The position numbers and the translations under genes were made by a program. This document shows, one piece after another, positions 1-7,886 of a DNA stretch of 21,573 bases. The notes beneath the pieces are model-generated. The model saw only the letters and a program-made list of their open reading frames with translations. It was not told the origin of the DNA and did not search any database. Every line of letters starts with the position of its first letter. The first letter of the stretch is position 1. The DNA comes from an uncultured Mollicutes bacterium. Its GTDB lineage: Bacteria > Bacillota_I > Bacilli_A > Acholeplasmatales > Anaeroplasmataceae. The DNA lies in contig URFB01000002.1 in NCBI GenBank assembly GCA_900547045.1, positions 1 through 21,573 on the forward strand. The letters are read 5' to 3'.

Positions 1-2
1 TA

Positions 3-89
3 GTTGCGGTATTTGTCGTACTTGGCTATATTCTATTTTTTGCAGATAGATATAAGGATATAAAAGGAAAAATAAAGAAAGCAAATTAA
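3..89 (+). CDS. C-terminal end of an unidentified membrane protein (partial)
   Basis: Only the last 28 codons are in the window; the gene starts upstream of base 1. The visible peptide begins with a hydrophobic stretch (VAVFVVLGYILFFA), then a charged lysine-rich tail (DRYKDIKGKIKKAN) and a TAA stop at 87-89. This is the pattern of a last transmembrane helix followed by a positive cytoplasmic tail. The frame is open from the window edge and a terminator hairpin follows 13 bases after the stop, which supports it being the true end of a gene. Too little is visible to name a family. Confidence 0.55.
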   Translation, partial: VAVFVVLGYILFFADRYKDIKGKIKKAN

Positions 90-102
90 TAAATTCCTAA
101 AA

Positions 103-125
103 AAAAGGGCCCAAAAGGCCCTTTT
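103..125 (+). terminator. Intrinsic terminator of the upstream gene
   Basis: AAAAGGGCC (103-111) pairs with GGCCCTTTT (117-125) around a CAAAA loop, a perfect 9-bp stem with A-rich and T-rich ends. It lies 13 bases after the stop of the partial membrane protein and isolates that gene from the purine leader. The A/T flanks would let it work in both directions. Confidence 0.85.
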
Positions 126-214
126 AGCGTGTGAAATCGCTTTCTTTTTATTAGCCTCTAGTATTCTTTCATTCTTTATGCTAAGATATTTATGTATTTA
201 TTTTTAATTATTTT

Positions 215-223
215 TAATATAAA
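215..223 (+). promoter_or_regulatory. Candidate -10 box of the purine operon promoter
   Basis: TATAAA at 218-223 (overlapping TAATAT at 215-220) is positioned so that transcription would start at about 227-230, where the riboswitch P1 stem begins. No convincing -35 box is visible 16-18 bases upstream in this very AT-rich stretch, so this is inferred from position rather than strength. The perfect TATAAT at 232-237 is part of the conserved aptamer and would start transcription too late to include P1. Confidence 0.3.
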
Positions 224-226
224 TTT

Positions 227-295
227 TCTTGTATAATAGCTTTAATGTGGTAAGCAAGTTTCTACCCCATAACCGTAAATTTTGGGACTACGAGA
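227..295 (+). promoter_or_regulatory. Guanine riboswitch aptamer (purine riboswitch, guanine-type)
   Basis: The hallmark elements of the purine riboswitch are present in order. P1 is TCTTGTA (227-233) with TACGAGA (289-295), allowing one G-U. J1/2 begins TAAT. P2 has an ATGTGG loop. J2/3 contains AGTTTCTA (257-264). P3 starts CCCC and carries the conserved loop CCGTAAA (273-279). J3/1 is ACTA (287-290). The ligand-pairing base is C288, matching C74 of the Bacillus subtilis xpt aptamer; adenine sensors have U there, so guanine or hypoxanthine is the expected ligand. It precedes purE and would switch off the whole operon when guanine is plentiful, as known for B. subtilis purE. Confidence 0.95.
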
Positions 296-415
296 TTAAA
301 TCGAATTTTTATAAATTCCTTTTCCTGCTACACATAAAGCGAGAGGTGTATTATGTGTGGTCAATATTTAATTTATAACAATATTAATAAGCAGTATTAT
401 ATGGGAAAACTACGC
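296..415 (+). promoter_or_regulatory. Long riboswitch expression platform with nested hairpins
   Basis: About 120 bases separate the aptamer from the terminator, longer than usual for purine riboswitches. An outer stem pairs TTATAAATT (309-317) with AATTTATAA (370-378). Inside it CTACACATAA (328-337) pairs with TTATGTGTGG (351-360) as a 10-bp hairpin with one G-U. Two pairings compete. GACTAC (286-291), which includes ligand base C288, can pair with GTGGTC (357-362), and AAGCAGT (389-395) can pair with the terminator 3' arm GCTGCTT (438-444). The pairings are read from sequence; how they switch is inference. No second known aptamer was recognised here. Confidence 0.55.
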
Positions 416-457
416 AAAAGCGGTGACTTTTTTTGTCGCTGCTTTTTTTGTTTTTAG
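353..457 (+). CDS. Possible 34-residue leader peptide overlapping the attenuator
   Basis: ATG at 353 opens 34 codons (starting MCGQYLIYNN, ending CRCFFCF) with a TAG stop at 455-457. AGAGG (342-346) lies 6 bases before the ATG. The start codon sits in the 3' arm of the 328-337/351-360 hairpin, and the ribosome site lies in its loop. The frame passes through both arms of the terminator. The stop is inside TTTTTAGGAGG, so it overlaps the purE ribosome site, the same arrangement as at purF/purM and purD/folD. The peptide resembles no family I know, and its Phe/Cys-rich end simply follows the terminator T runs. It may be a chance frame in AT-rich DNA. Confidence 0.25.
   Translation: MCGQYLIYNNINKQYYMGKLRKSGDFFCRCFFCF
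416..449 (+). terminator. Riboswitch-controlled intrinsic terminator before purE
   Basis: AAGCGGTGAC (418-427) pairs with GTCGCTGCTT (435-444), ten pairs including two G-U, around a loop of seven T. Two further A-T pairs are possible outward (416-417 with 445-446). A run of seven T (443-449) follows. It lies just before the purE ribosome site, so it is the regulated attenuator of the operon rather than the end of a gene. Confidence 0.85.
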
Positions 458-469
458 GAGGAAATGAAA

Positions 470-934
470 ATGGTTGGAGTAATCATGGGCTCAAAAAGCG
501 ATTATGAGGTTATGCAGGATGCAATTAGCATTTTAGAGGAATTTGGAATTAAATATGAGGTTAAGGTTGTATCTGCTCATAGAACACCTGAGCTTTTATA
601 TCAATACGCAAAGGAAGCTAAAGAAAGAGGTATTGAGGTAATTATTGCTGGTGCTGGTGGTGCAGCACACCTTCCTGGTATGGTAGCGGCCTCATGTGAG
701 CTTCCAGTTATTGGGGTGCCGGTAAAATCAAAGGCCTTAAATGGACTTGATTCCTTACTTTCTATTGTTCAAATGCCAGCGGGTGTTCCTGTTGGAACAA
801 TGGCGATAAATGGCGCTAAGAATGCAGCCTTATACTGTGCATCAATTTTAGCCTTACATGATGAAGAAATTAGAAAGAAATATTTAGCATTTAGACAAAA
901 ACAAACAAAGGATGTGCTTGAAATTGAACTCTAA
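470..934 (+). CDS. purE: N5-carboxyaminoimidazole ribonucleotide mutase (class I PurE)
   Basis: PurE moves the carboxyl group of N5-CAIR onto carbon to give CAIR, working with PurK encoded next. The short single-domain protein has all family signatures: the MGSKSD phosphate-binding loop near the start, SAHRTP with the catalytic histidine (about residue 37), GAGGAAHLPGM, and GVPVKSKALNGLDSLLSIVQMPAGVP. Length (154 residues) is normal. The frame also has an ATG at 464, but AGGAGG (456-461) is only 2 bases from that codon and 8 from the ATG at 470, which also gives the usual N-terminus, so 470 is chosen. The presence of PurK supports the class I (mutase) reaction. It is the first gene after the guanine riboswitch and its 3' end overlaps purK. 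Confidence 0.97.
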   Translation: MVGVIMGSKSDYEVMQDAISILEEFGIKYEVKVVSAHRTPELLYQYAKEAKERGIEVIIAGAGGAAHLPGMVAASCELPVIGVPVKSKALNGLDSLLSIVQMPAGVPVGTMAINGAKNAALYCASILALHDEEIRKKYLAFRQKQTKDVLEIEL

Positions 935-2015
935 GCTAGTAGGAATAATTGGCGGGGGCCAATTAGGTATGATGCTTGCAGAGGCGATAAAAAAGCTTGG
1001 AGGACGTGTGATCGGCTTAGATCCTAATCATCATTGCTCAATTACTCACGTTTGTGATGAATTTATTTGTGCCTCATATGATGACGAGGAGGCCCTAAGA
1101 GCCTTATGTGAAAAATCGGATGTTGTAACCTATGAATTTGAAAATATTAAGGGTGAACATCTTAAAATGCTAAATGAAGAATATAACATAAAGCAAGGCA
1201 TTCAAAGCCTAATTGATAGCCAGGATCGCTTAACAGAGAAAAATACGGCGAGGAAATTTGGCCTTAAAACAGCTAGATTTTTCAAATGTGATAACGAAGC
1301 TGACTTAGTTGATGCAATTAATAATTTAGGCTATCCGGCCTTATATAAAACAAGAACGGAAGGCTATGATGGTCATGGTCAGGTTTTAATCAAATCAAAG
1401 GAGGACCTTGCTAAGGTTAGACCTTATTTTAATACTAATGCTAAGGGTATTGTTGAGGAATTTATTAAATTTGATTATGAAGCCTCTGTTATTATGATTG
1501 GTGATAATAAGAAAATCGTATCTCTTCCCGTAGGACACAACATCCACAAGGAAGGAATTTTAGATATTTGTGAGGTACCCTTTGATGGTGTAAAGGATAT
1601 CGAAGCGGCAATGAAAGAAGCGTCTAAGGGCTTTATGAGGAAGGCCGGATACAAGGGAATCCTGTGTATTGAATATTTCATTAAGGATGGCGAGTTTTAT
1701 TTTAATGAAATGGCACCTCGTCCTCACAATAGTGGACATTATTCAATTGAGGCCTTAGATTATAGTCAATATGATTTATTCGCAAGATATTTACTAGATA
1801 TGACTTATGATGAGCCAAAGCTTCTTCATAAAGCTATTATGAAAAATATATTAGGTAGGGACCTAATCAATGTGGATTATTATTTGACGCAGGCTCCTGG
1901 CTTCCTTCATATGTATTTTAAGGAAGAGGCTCGTGAAAAAAGAAAAATGGGTCATATTACCTTCCTAGATATGGATTTAAAGACTTTTATGGAAATAGAG
2001 AAAGGAATCGAATAA
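912..2015 (+). CDS. purK: N5-carboxyaminoimidazole ribonucleotide synthase
   Basis: PurK is an ATP-grasp enzyme that carboxylates AIR with bicarbonate and ATP to N5-CAIR, the substrate of PurE. The N-terminus has the nucleotide-fold loop GIIGGGQLGMM. The middle carries the ATP-grasp segment YPALYKTRTEGYDGHGQ, and the later part the conserved FNEMAPRPHNSGHYSIEA. At 367 residues it is near the usual 370-390. It overlaps purE by 23 bases. AAAGG lies directly against the ATG at 912, too close for a good site, so a TTG at 918 or 924 could be the true start. Either way the ribosome site is inside purE, suggesting translational coupling. purL follows after one base. Confidence 0.96.
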   Translation: MCLKLNSKLVGIIGGGQLGMMLAEAIKKLGGRVIGLDPNHHCSITHVCDEFICASYDDEEALRALCEKSDVVTYEFENIKGEHLKMLNEEYNIKQGIQSLIDSQDRLTEKNTARKFGLKTARFFKCDNEADLVDAINNLGYPALYKTRTEGYDGHGQVLIKSKEDLAKVRPYFNTNAKGIVEEFIKFDYEASVIMIGDNKKIVSLPVGHNIHKEGILDICEVPFDGVKDIEAAMKEASKGFMRKAGYKGILCIEYFIKDGEFYFNEMAPRPHNSGHYSIEALDYSQYDLFARYLLDMTYDEPKLLHKAIMKNILGRDLINVDYYLTQAPGFLHMYFKEEAREKRKMGHITFLDMDLKTFMEIEKGIE

Positions 2016-2016
2016 A

Positions 2017-5000
2017 ATGAATTATCGTGTTTATGTAGAAAAGAAGCCTGGCTTTGAGGTTGAATCTAAAAGTATGCTTAATGATTTAAATACAAATCTT
2101 GAGCTTAATTTAAAGGGACTTAGAATTATTAATACCTATGATTTATTTGGCTTTAGTGAATCCTTATTAAATAAAGCTCTATATAAGGTATTTGGTGAGG
2201 TTGTAACCGATAATGTATCCCTTGAGCTTGATTTAGATGGTAAAAGGTATATCGCTATTGAATTTTTACCTGGTCAATTTGACCAAAGAGCTGACGCAGC
2301 GATTTCCTGCTGTCACCTAATTAATCCTAAGGCTAATATTAAAATCTCATCATCTAAAATTATTATTCTTGATGGGGTCAGTGATGAGGAGATGCTAAAG
2401 ATTAAGCATTATTTAATTAATCCTGTTGAATCAAGAGAGAAGGATTTAGCGGTTCTTGCTTATAACGATAAGACTAAGCCTTTAGCTGTTAAGGAAATTA
2501 CTGATTTCTTAAATTATAAGGAAGAGGACTTAAAGGCTTTAATTGATAAAATGGGCCTTGCGATGAGCGTAAGTGATCTTAAATGCGTTCTTGCCTACTT
2601 TAAGGAGGAGGGACGTAATCCTAATGAAACGGAAATTAGAATTATTGATACCTACTGGTCTGATCACTGTCGTCATACAACCTTCAATACGGTATTAGAT
2701 GAAATTAGCTTTGAGGATTCCTTTATAGCTCCATCAATTAAAAAGGCTTATGATTTATATCTGGAAATGAAATCTGAGCTTCATCGTGAGGCTAAGCCTA
2801 CAACCCTAATGGATCTGGCTTGTATTGGTGCCCGTTTTTTAAAGAAGAAGGGCTATTTAAACGACCTAGAGGAGTCTTCGGAAAATAATGCTTGTTCAAT
2901 CTTTGTTGATGTTGATAATGATGGTGTTTTAGAAAAATGGTTATTACAATTTAAAAATGAAACGCATAACCACCCAACGGAAATTGAACCCTTTGGTGGT
3001 GCATCTACCTGTCTAGGTGGTGCTATTCGTGACCCTCTTTCAGGAAGAAGCTATGTTTACCAGGCAATGCGTGTAACCGGAGCAGGAGACATTTATAAGG
3101 ATGTTAAGGATACCCTAAAGGGTAAGCTTCCTCAAAAAGTAATTTCAACTAAGGCTGCCCTAGGCTATTCAAGCTATGGTAACCAAATTGGCCTTGCTAC
3201 TACACATGTTAAGGAAATCTACCACGAAGGCTATACAGCTAAGCGTATGGAGGTAGGTGCTGTTGTCGGTGCTGTTAAATATGACAATATTATTAGACAG
3301 GAGCCAGAAGAGCGCGATGTCATTGTTATGTTTGGTGGAAGAACTGGCCGTGATGGTATTGGTGGTGCAACGGGATCATCAAAGGAGCACAACCAAAAAT
3401 CAATTGAAACTTGCTCAAGTGAGGTTCAAAAGGGTAATGCCCCTGAGGAGCGTAAGATTGAAAGATTATTTGCTCGCCCTGAGGTTACCAAGCTCGTTAA
3501 AAAGTCAAATGACTTTGGTGCAGGTGGAGTATCGGTTGCGATTGGTGAGCTTGCACCCTCCCTAGATATTTATCTTGATCGTGTACCAGTTAAATATAAT
3601 GGTCTTAATCCCACTGAGCTTGCAATATCTGAATCGCAGGAGCGTATGGCAGTTTGCCTTAGCAAGGATAATTTAGCTTTATTTATGCAATATTGTCATG
3701 AGGAAAATCTTGAGGCTACCTATGTAGCAGATGTTACTAATACAGGTCGTATGAATATGTATTATAATGGACATCTTGAGGCCTCCCTTACAAGAAGCTT
3801 TATTGATTCAGCTGGTGCTACACATCATGCGAAGGTCCTTGTTGGCCAGGTTGAGGAAAAAAATCCGTTTAAGCAAGCCTATGATGGAGGCTTACACGAT
3901 AGCTTCCTTGCTAATTTAAAATCTGACAATGTATTAAGCCAAAAGGGCTTAGTTGAAATGTTTGACTCAACTATTGGAGCCTCTACAGTTTTAATGCCAT
4001 ATGGCGGAAAATATCAATTATCTGAAAGCCAGGTTTCTTGTCAAAAGCTTCCTACTAAGGGCTTTACAAATACGGCATCAATGATGGCCTTTGGATATAA
4101 TCCTAATCTCTCAAGCTGGAGCCCATACCATGGTGCTCAATATGCGGTCCTTGAGGCGGTAAGTAAGCTTGTAGCGGCGGGTGCTTCTATTAAAAATGTA
4201 CGTTTCTCTTATCAGGAATATTTTAAGAAAATGACTGATGAAAAATCATTTGGTTTACCATTTGCATCCCTACTTGGTTCGATTAAAGCTCAAGAAGCGT
4301 TACATATGCCATCAATTGGTGGTAAGGATTCAATGTCTGGTAGCTACCTTGATAAAAATGTACCTCCTACACTAATCGCCTTTGGTGTTACAATCCTAAA
4401 TGCGAAGGATGTAATTTCAACTGATTTTAAGAAGGCTGGTAATTATCTATATTTAGTTAATCCTGGCTATGATAAGAATTATGAGCCTAATTATGATGAG
4501 GCTATTAAGCTTTATAATAAGCTTCATAAGGAAATTAAGAATAAAAATGTAATTTCAGCCTATGCCTTAGGCTTTGGAGGTCTTGGTGAGGCTCTTGCTA
4601 AAATGAGCTTTGGTAATAAAGTAGGCTTTGAGGTTTTAGTTGATGAAGATTCCTTATATGATATTAGCTATGGTGCTATTTTAGTTGAGGCTAAAAAGCC
4701 GTTAGATTTTGCAGAATGCTTAGGCAAGACATCATTATCATATAAGATTAACGATTGCGAATTTAGCGTTGAGGAAATGCTTGATGCAAATTTTCAAAAA
4801 TTCACGCAAATCTATCCTTTAAGCTCAGGTGTTAAGGGAACCGTTGAGGAACAAATTAAACGAAGAAAGAGAGCATTTAGCTATGAAGGAGAAGCACATA
4901 TGCCTTTAGTATACGCACCAGCCTTCCCTGGTACTAACTGTGATTTTGATACGCTTAAGGCCTTTAGAAGCCGTGGTGCTAAAACTGTAAGCTCTGTCTT

Positions 5001-5700
5001 TAGAAATCTAAATGAGGATGATGTAAATGCTTCAATTGATGAGATGGCATCACTAATTGATGCTTGTGATATCTTTGTTCTATCAGGTGGTTTTAGTGCT
5101 GGTGATGAGCCTGATGGGTCAGCTAAGTTTATCGCTAATGTGCTTACAGCTGATAAAATTAAGAAGGCTATTGCTAATTTATTAAAGCGTAAGGGCTTAA
5201 TTTTAGGTATTTGTAATGGCTTCCAGGCTCTTGTTAAATCAGGCCTTTTACCAGATGCTAAGCTTGGAGCTGTAACACTTGATTCACCAACATTATTTAG
5301 AAATGATATTAATCGTCACGTTTCCCAAATGGTAACGACTCGTGTCACATCTAATCGTTCACCTTGGCTTTCATCATTTAAGCAAGGAGAGGAATTTACT
5401 ATTCCGGTTTCTCATGGTGAGGGTAAATTTGTTGTGTCAGAGGAAAATGCTAAAAAGTTATTTGAAAATGGTCAGGTTGCCTTCCAATATGTTGATTATG
5501 ATTCAAATCCAACAATGACATCACCAATGAATCCTAATGGCTCATCATATGCCATTGAGGGTATTATTTCTAAATCAGGCTTGATTCTTGGTAAGATGGG
5601 ACATACGGAAAGATATAATGAAAATTTATATAAGAATATTTATGGTAATAAGAATCAGGACATCTTTACTAATGCCATTAATTATTTTTTGAAAAAATAA
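2017..5700 (+). CDS. purL: Phosphoribosylformylglycinamidine synthase, single-chain with fused glutaminase
   Basis: This enzyme converts FGAR, glutamine and ATP to FGAM. At 1227 residues it is the one-polypeptide form, so no separate purS or purQ is needed, and none is present. The synthase half carries TYWSDHCRHTTF (212-223), KNETHNHPTEIEPFGGAST (from 313) and GGKDSMSG (768-775). The C-terminal class I glutamine amidotransferase domain runs from about 962. Its nucleophile is Cys1066 in GICNGFQ, with His1133 and Glu1135 in SHGEGKF. Single-chain enzymes near this length are known in clostridia and streptococci and differ from the longer proteobacterial form. It starts one base after the purK stop, with AAAGGA (2000-2005) inside purK as ribosome site. 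Confidence 0.97.
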   Translation: MNYRVYVEKKPGFEVESKSMLNDLNTNLELNLKGLRIINTYDLFGFSESLLNKALYKVFGEVVTDNVSLELDLDGKRYIAIEFLPGQFDQRADAAISCCHLINPKANIKISSSKIIILDGVSDEEMLKIKHYLINPVESREKDLAVLAYNDKTKPLAVKEITDFLNYKEEDLKALIDKMGLAMSVSDLKCVLAYFKEEGRNPNETEIRIIDTYWSDHCRHTTFNTVLDEISFEDSFIAPSIKKAYDLYLEMKSELHREAKPTTLMDLACIGARFLKKKGYLNDLEESSENNACSIFVDVDNDGVLEKWLLQFKNETHNHPTEIEPFGGASTCLGGAIRDPLSGRSYVYQAMRVTGAGDIYKDVKDTLKGKLPQKVISTKAALGYSSYGNQIGLATTHVKEIYHEGYTAKRMEVGAVVGAVKYDNIIRQEPEERDVIVMFGGRTGRDGIGGATGSSKEHNQKSIETCSSEVQKGNAPEERKIERLFARPEVTKLVKKSNDFGAGGVSVAIGELAPSLDIYLDRVPVKYNGLNPTELAISESQERMAVCLSKDNLALFMQYCHEENLEATYVADVTNTGRMNMYYNGHLEASLTRSFIDSAGATHHAKVLVGQVEEKNPFKQAYDGGLHDSFLANLKSDNVLSQKGLVEMFDSTIGASTVLMPYGGKYQLSESQVSCQKLPTKGFTNTASMMAFGYNPNLSSWSPYHGAQYAVLEAVSKLVAAGASIKNVRFSYQEYFKKMTDEKSFGLPFASLLGSIKAQEALHMPSIGGKDSMSGSYLDKNVPPTLIAFGVTILNAKDVISTDFKKAGNYLYLVNPGYDKNYEPNYDEAIKLYNKLHKEIKNKNVISAYALGFGGLGEALAKMSFGNKVGFEVLVDEDSLYDISYGAILVEAKKPLDFAECLGKTSLSYKINDCEFSVEEMLDANFQKFTQIYPLSSGVKGTVEEQIKRRKRAFSYEGEAHMPLVYAPAFPGTNCDFDTLKAFRSRGAKTVSSVFRNLNEDDVNASIDEMASLIDACDIFVLSGGFSAGDEPDGSAKFIANVLTADKIKKAIANLLKRKGLILGICNGFQALVKSGLLPDAKLGAVTLDSPTLFRNDINRHVSQMVTTRVTSNRSPWLSSFKQGEEFTIPVSHGEGKFVVSEENAKKLFENGQVAFQYVDYDSNPTMTSPMNPNGSSYAIEGIISKSGLILGKMGHTERYNENLYKNIYGNKNQDIFTNAINYFLKK

Positions 5701-5731
5701 TTTAAAAGTACAAAAAACTGGAGTATAGATA

Positions 5732-6442
5732 ATGGAAAAATTAGAACTTCTACATGATGGTAAATCAAAACAGCTTTATAGTAGTAACGATGAAAATAAA
5801 ATTATAATTCATTATAAGGATGATACAACCGCTTTTAATGGTATTAAAAAGGCTAAAATCGCCTCTAAGGGAATTTTAAATAATGAAATTTCTTCAATCA
5901 TTTTTACAAAGCTTAATGAACTAGGTCTTCCTACGCACTTCCTTAAGAAGCTAAATGATCGCGACTGTCTTTGTAAAAAGGCTACAATCATTCCCCTTGA
6001 GGTGGTTGTAAGAAATGTTGTAGCAGGGTCAATGTCTAAGCGTCTTAATATTGAAGAGGGGACTATTCCTCCTAATACGATTAAGGAAATTGATTATAAA
6101 AGTGATACATTGGGTGATCCGCTTATTAATGATGATCATGCTGTAGCGCTTGGAATTTGTAGCTACGACGATTTAAAGGAAATATATAGCATAACAGATA
6201 AGGTAAACTCTAAACTTAAAAAGATGTTTGATAGTGTGGGGATAATCCTTGTTGATTTCAAGCTTGAATTTGGCCGTGATGAGGAAGGGCATATCATTTT
6301 AACCGATGAAATTTCGCCTGATACCTGTAGGCTATGGGATAAGGAAAGCTTAAAAAAGCTTGATAAGGATCGCTTTAGAAGAGATCTTGGTAAGGTGCTT
6401 GAGGCTTATGAGGAAATTCTTAAGCGTCTTAAGATGCTTTAA
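5732..6442 (+). CDS. purC: SAICAR synthetase
   Basis: PurC joins aspartate to CAIR with ATP to give SAICAR; PurB, encoded later, then removes fumarate. The protein has the standard 236 residues. It shows the N-terminal ATP-site segment LLHDGKSKQLY, KDDTTAFNG, the conserved IPLEVVVRNVVAGSMSKR, VDFKLEFG and DEISPDTCRLWD, the family signature near the C-terminus. TGGAG (5719-5723) sits 8 bases before the ATG. The 31-base gap after purL is the largest in the operon but holds no terminator or promoter-like pattern that I can see. Confidence 0.97.
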   Translation: MEKLELLHDGKSKQLYSSNDENKIIIHYKDDTTAFNGIKKAKIASKGILNNEISSIIFTKLNELGLPTHFLKKLNDRDCLCKKATIIPLEVVVRNVVAGSMSKRLNIEEGTIPPNTIKEIDYKSDTLGDPLINDDHAVALGICSYDDLKEIYSITDKVNSKLKKMFDSVGIILVDFKLEFGRDEEGHIILTDEISPDTCRLWDKESLKKLDKDRFRRDLGKVLEAYEEILKRLKML

Positions 6443-6459
6443 AATGAGGAGGTATTTAA

Positions 6460-7875
6460 ATGGATAATTTAGATGCATTTAGAGGGCTTCACGAGGAATG
6501 CGGTGTCTTTGGTGTTTTTGGTGTAGAAAACGCAAGTGAGCTATGCTACTACGGACTCCATTCCCTACAGCACCGTGGCCAGGAGGGCTGTGGTATTGTA
6601 ACCGTAAGCGATGATACCCATGAGCTTAAGCGTATTAAGGGTGAGGGCTTAGTTTCTGAGATATTTAATAATGCTAATTTAAGCACCCTTAAGGGCTCAA
6701 TGGCTATTGGCCATGTTAGATATGCAACTACCGGAGGTGGGGGAATTGAAAATGTACAACCCTTCCTATTTCGTCACCATACCGGTGATTTTGCCCTAGC
6801 TCACAATGGTAATTTAGTTAACTCCAATGAGCTAAGAAGATTTCTTGAGGAAAGAGGAAGTATGTTTCAATCAACCTCTGATTCAGAGATTCTTGCTCAC
6901 CTTATTAAAAAGGATAATGCCTCATCTAAAAGAATTGAGGCTATTCTTCAGGCTTTAAATATGCTTGAGGGAGCCTTCGCCTTTGTTATTTTAACTAAGG
7001 ATAGGCTTTATTGTGTAAGAGATAAATATGGCCTAAGACCCCTTTCAATTGGTAGCTTAAATGGGGGCTATATTGTAGCTTCAGAAACCTGTGCGCTTGA
7101 TATTTGTGGGGCACGCTTTATAAGAGATGTTAATCCAGGTGAGGTAGTAGTTATTGATAACTGTGGTCTTCATTCCTATGATTATTCTAAGTATAAGCAT
7201 CACAATATGTGTGCTATGGAATATATTTATTTTTCAAGACCAGATAGTGATATTGAAGGAATCAATGTCCACGCCTTTAGAAAGGAAACAGGTAAGCTTT
7301 TATACAAGGAAGCTCCGGTTGATGCGGATATCGTAATTGGTGTTCCTGATTCAAGCCTATCAGCCGCTATTGGCTATTCAGAGGCCTCTCATATTCCTTA
7401 TGAGATTGGTCTTGTTAAAAACAAGTATGTCGGAAGAACCTTCATTCAGCCTTCGCAGGAAATGCGTGAAAAGGCTGTTAGAATGAAGTTAAGCCCTGTC
7501 TCTTCCATTGTTAAGGGCAAAAGAATTGTTTTAATTGATGATTCAATTGTACGTGGTACAACAAGTAAAAAAATTATCAAGCAGCTTCGTGATGCGGGAG
7601 CACTAGAAATTCATGTAAGAATTGCATCGCCACAAATTACACATCCGTGCTTTTATGGTGTTGATATCTCAACCTATGATGAATTAATATCAGCTCATCA
7701 TAGCGTTGAGGAGGTAAGAGAAATCATTGGGGCTGATTCACTAGTGTTTATCTCAGAGAAAGCTTTATTTGAGGTGGCTAAGCGAAATGAATTATGCACC
7801 GCTTGCTTTACAGGTAAATACCCAACTGCACTTTATTCAAGTGTTTGGGAAGCTAATAAGGATCATAAGTTTTAG
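6460..7875 (+). CDS. purF: Amidophosphoribosyltransferase, iron-sulfur type
   Basis: PurF catalyses the committed step, PRPP plus glutamine to phosphoribosylamine. The N-terminus is a short propeptide followed by Cys14 in EECGVFG, the expected N-terminal nucleophile after cleavage, as in Bacillus subtilis. The glutaminase domain shows HRGQEGCGI and HNGNLVN. The phosphoribosyltransferase domain has the PRPP loop VLIDDSIVRGTT (about 357-368). Cys251 (NMCAMEYIYF), Cys397 (HPCFYGV), and Cys446/Cys449 (LCTAC) match the four [4Fe-4S] ligands of the B. subtilis-type enzyme, which makes it oxygen-sensitive. AGGAGG precedes the ATG. The TAG stop is part of the TTTTAGGAGGA that forms the purM ribosome site. 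Confidence 0.97.
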   Translation: MDNLDAFRGLHEECGVFGVFGVENASELCYYGLHSLQHRGQEGCGIVTVSDDTHELKRIKGEGLVSEIFNNANLSTLKGSMAIGHVRYATTGGGGIENVQPFLFRHHTGDFALAHNGNLVNSNELRRFLEERGSMFQSTSDSEILAHLIKKDNASSKRIEAILQALNMLEGAFAFVILTKDRLYCVRDKYGLRPLSIGSLNGGYIVASETCALDICGARFIRDVNPGEVVVIDNCGLHSYDYSKYKHHNMCAMEYIYFSRPDSDIEGINVHAFRKETGKLLYKEAPVDADIVIGVPDSSLSAAIGYSEASHIPYEIGLVKNKYVGRTFIQPSQEMREKAVRMKLSPVSSIVKGKRIVLIDDSIVRGTTSKKIIKQLRDAGALEIHVRIASPQITHPCFYGVDISTYDELISAHHSVEEVREIIGADSLVFISEKALFEVAKRNELCTACFTGKYPTALYSSVWEANKDHKF

Positions 7876-7886
7876 GAGGATAATAT

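Noticed and set aside
232..237. Perfect TATAAT as the -10 box of the pur promoter
   Set aside because: It is part of the conserved J1/2 region of the purine aptamer; a promoter here would start transcription after the 5' strand of P1 and give no working riboswitch.
296..415. PRPP (ykkC-class) riboswitch in tandem with the guanine aptamer
   Set aside because: The conserved GGGTTCC, CTGGTCC and GGGATAxAAGCCC elements are not found; GCGAGAGG and GTGGTC are only partial look-alikes.
296..470. T-box leader or ZTP riboswitch
   Set aside because: No T-box AGGGTGGTACCGCG-like sequence and no CCGCCTGGGC-like ZTP pseudoknot is present.
7154..7336. Out-of-frame ORF inside purF, and similar ORFs inside the other pur genes on both strands
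   Set aside because: They lie entirely within strongly conserved coding genes, lack ribosome sites and show no family features.
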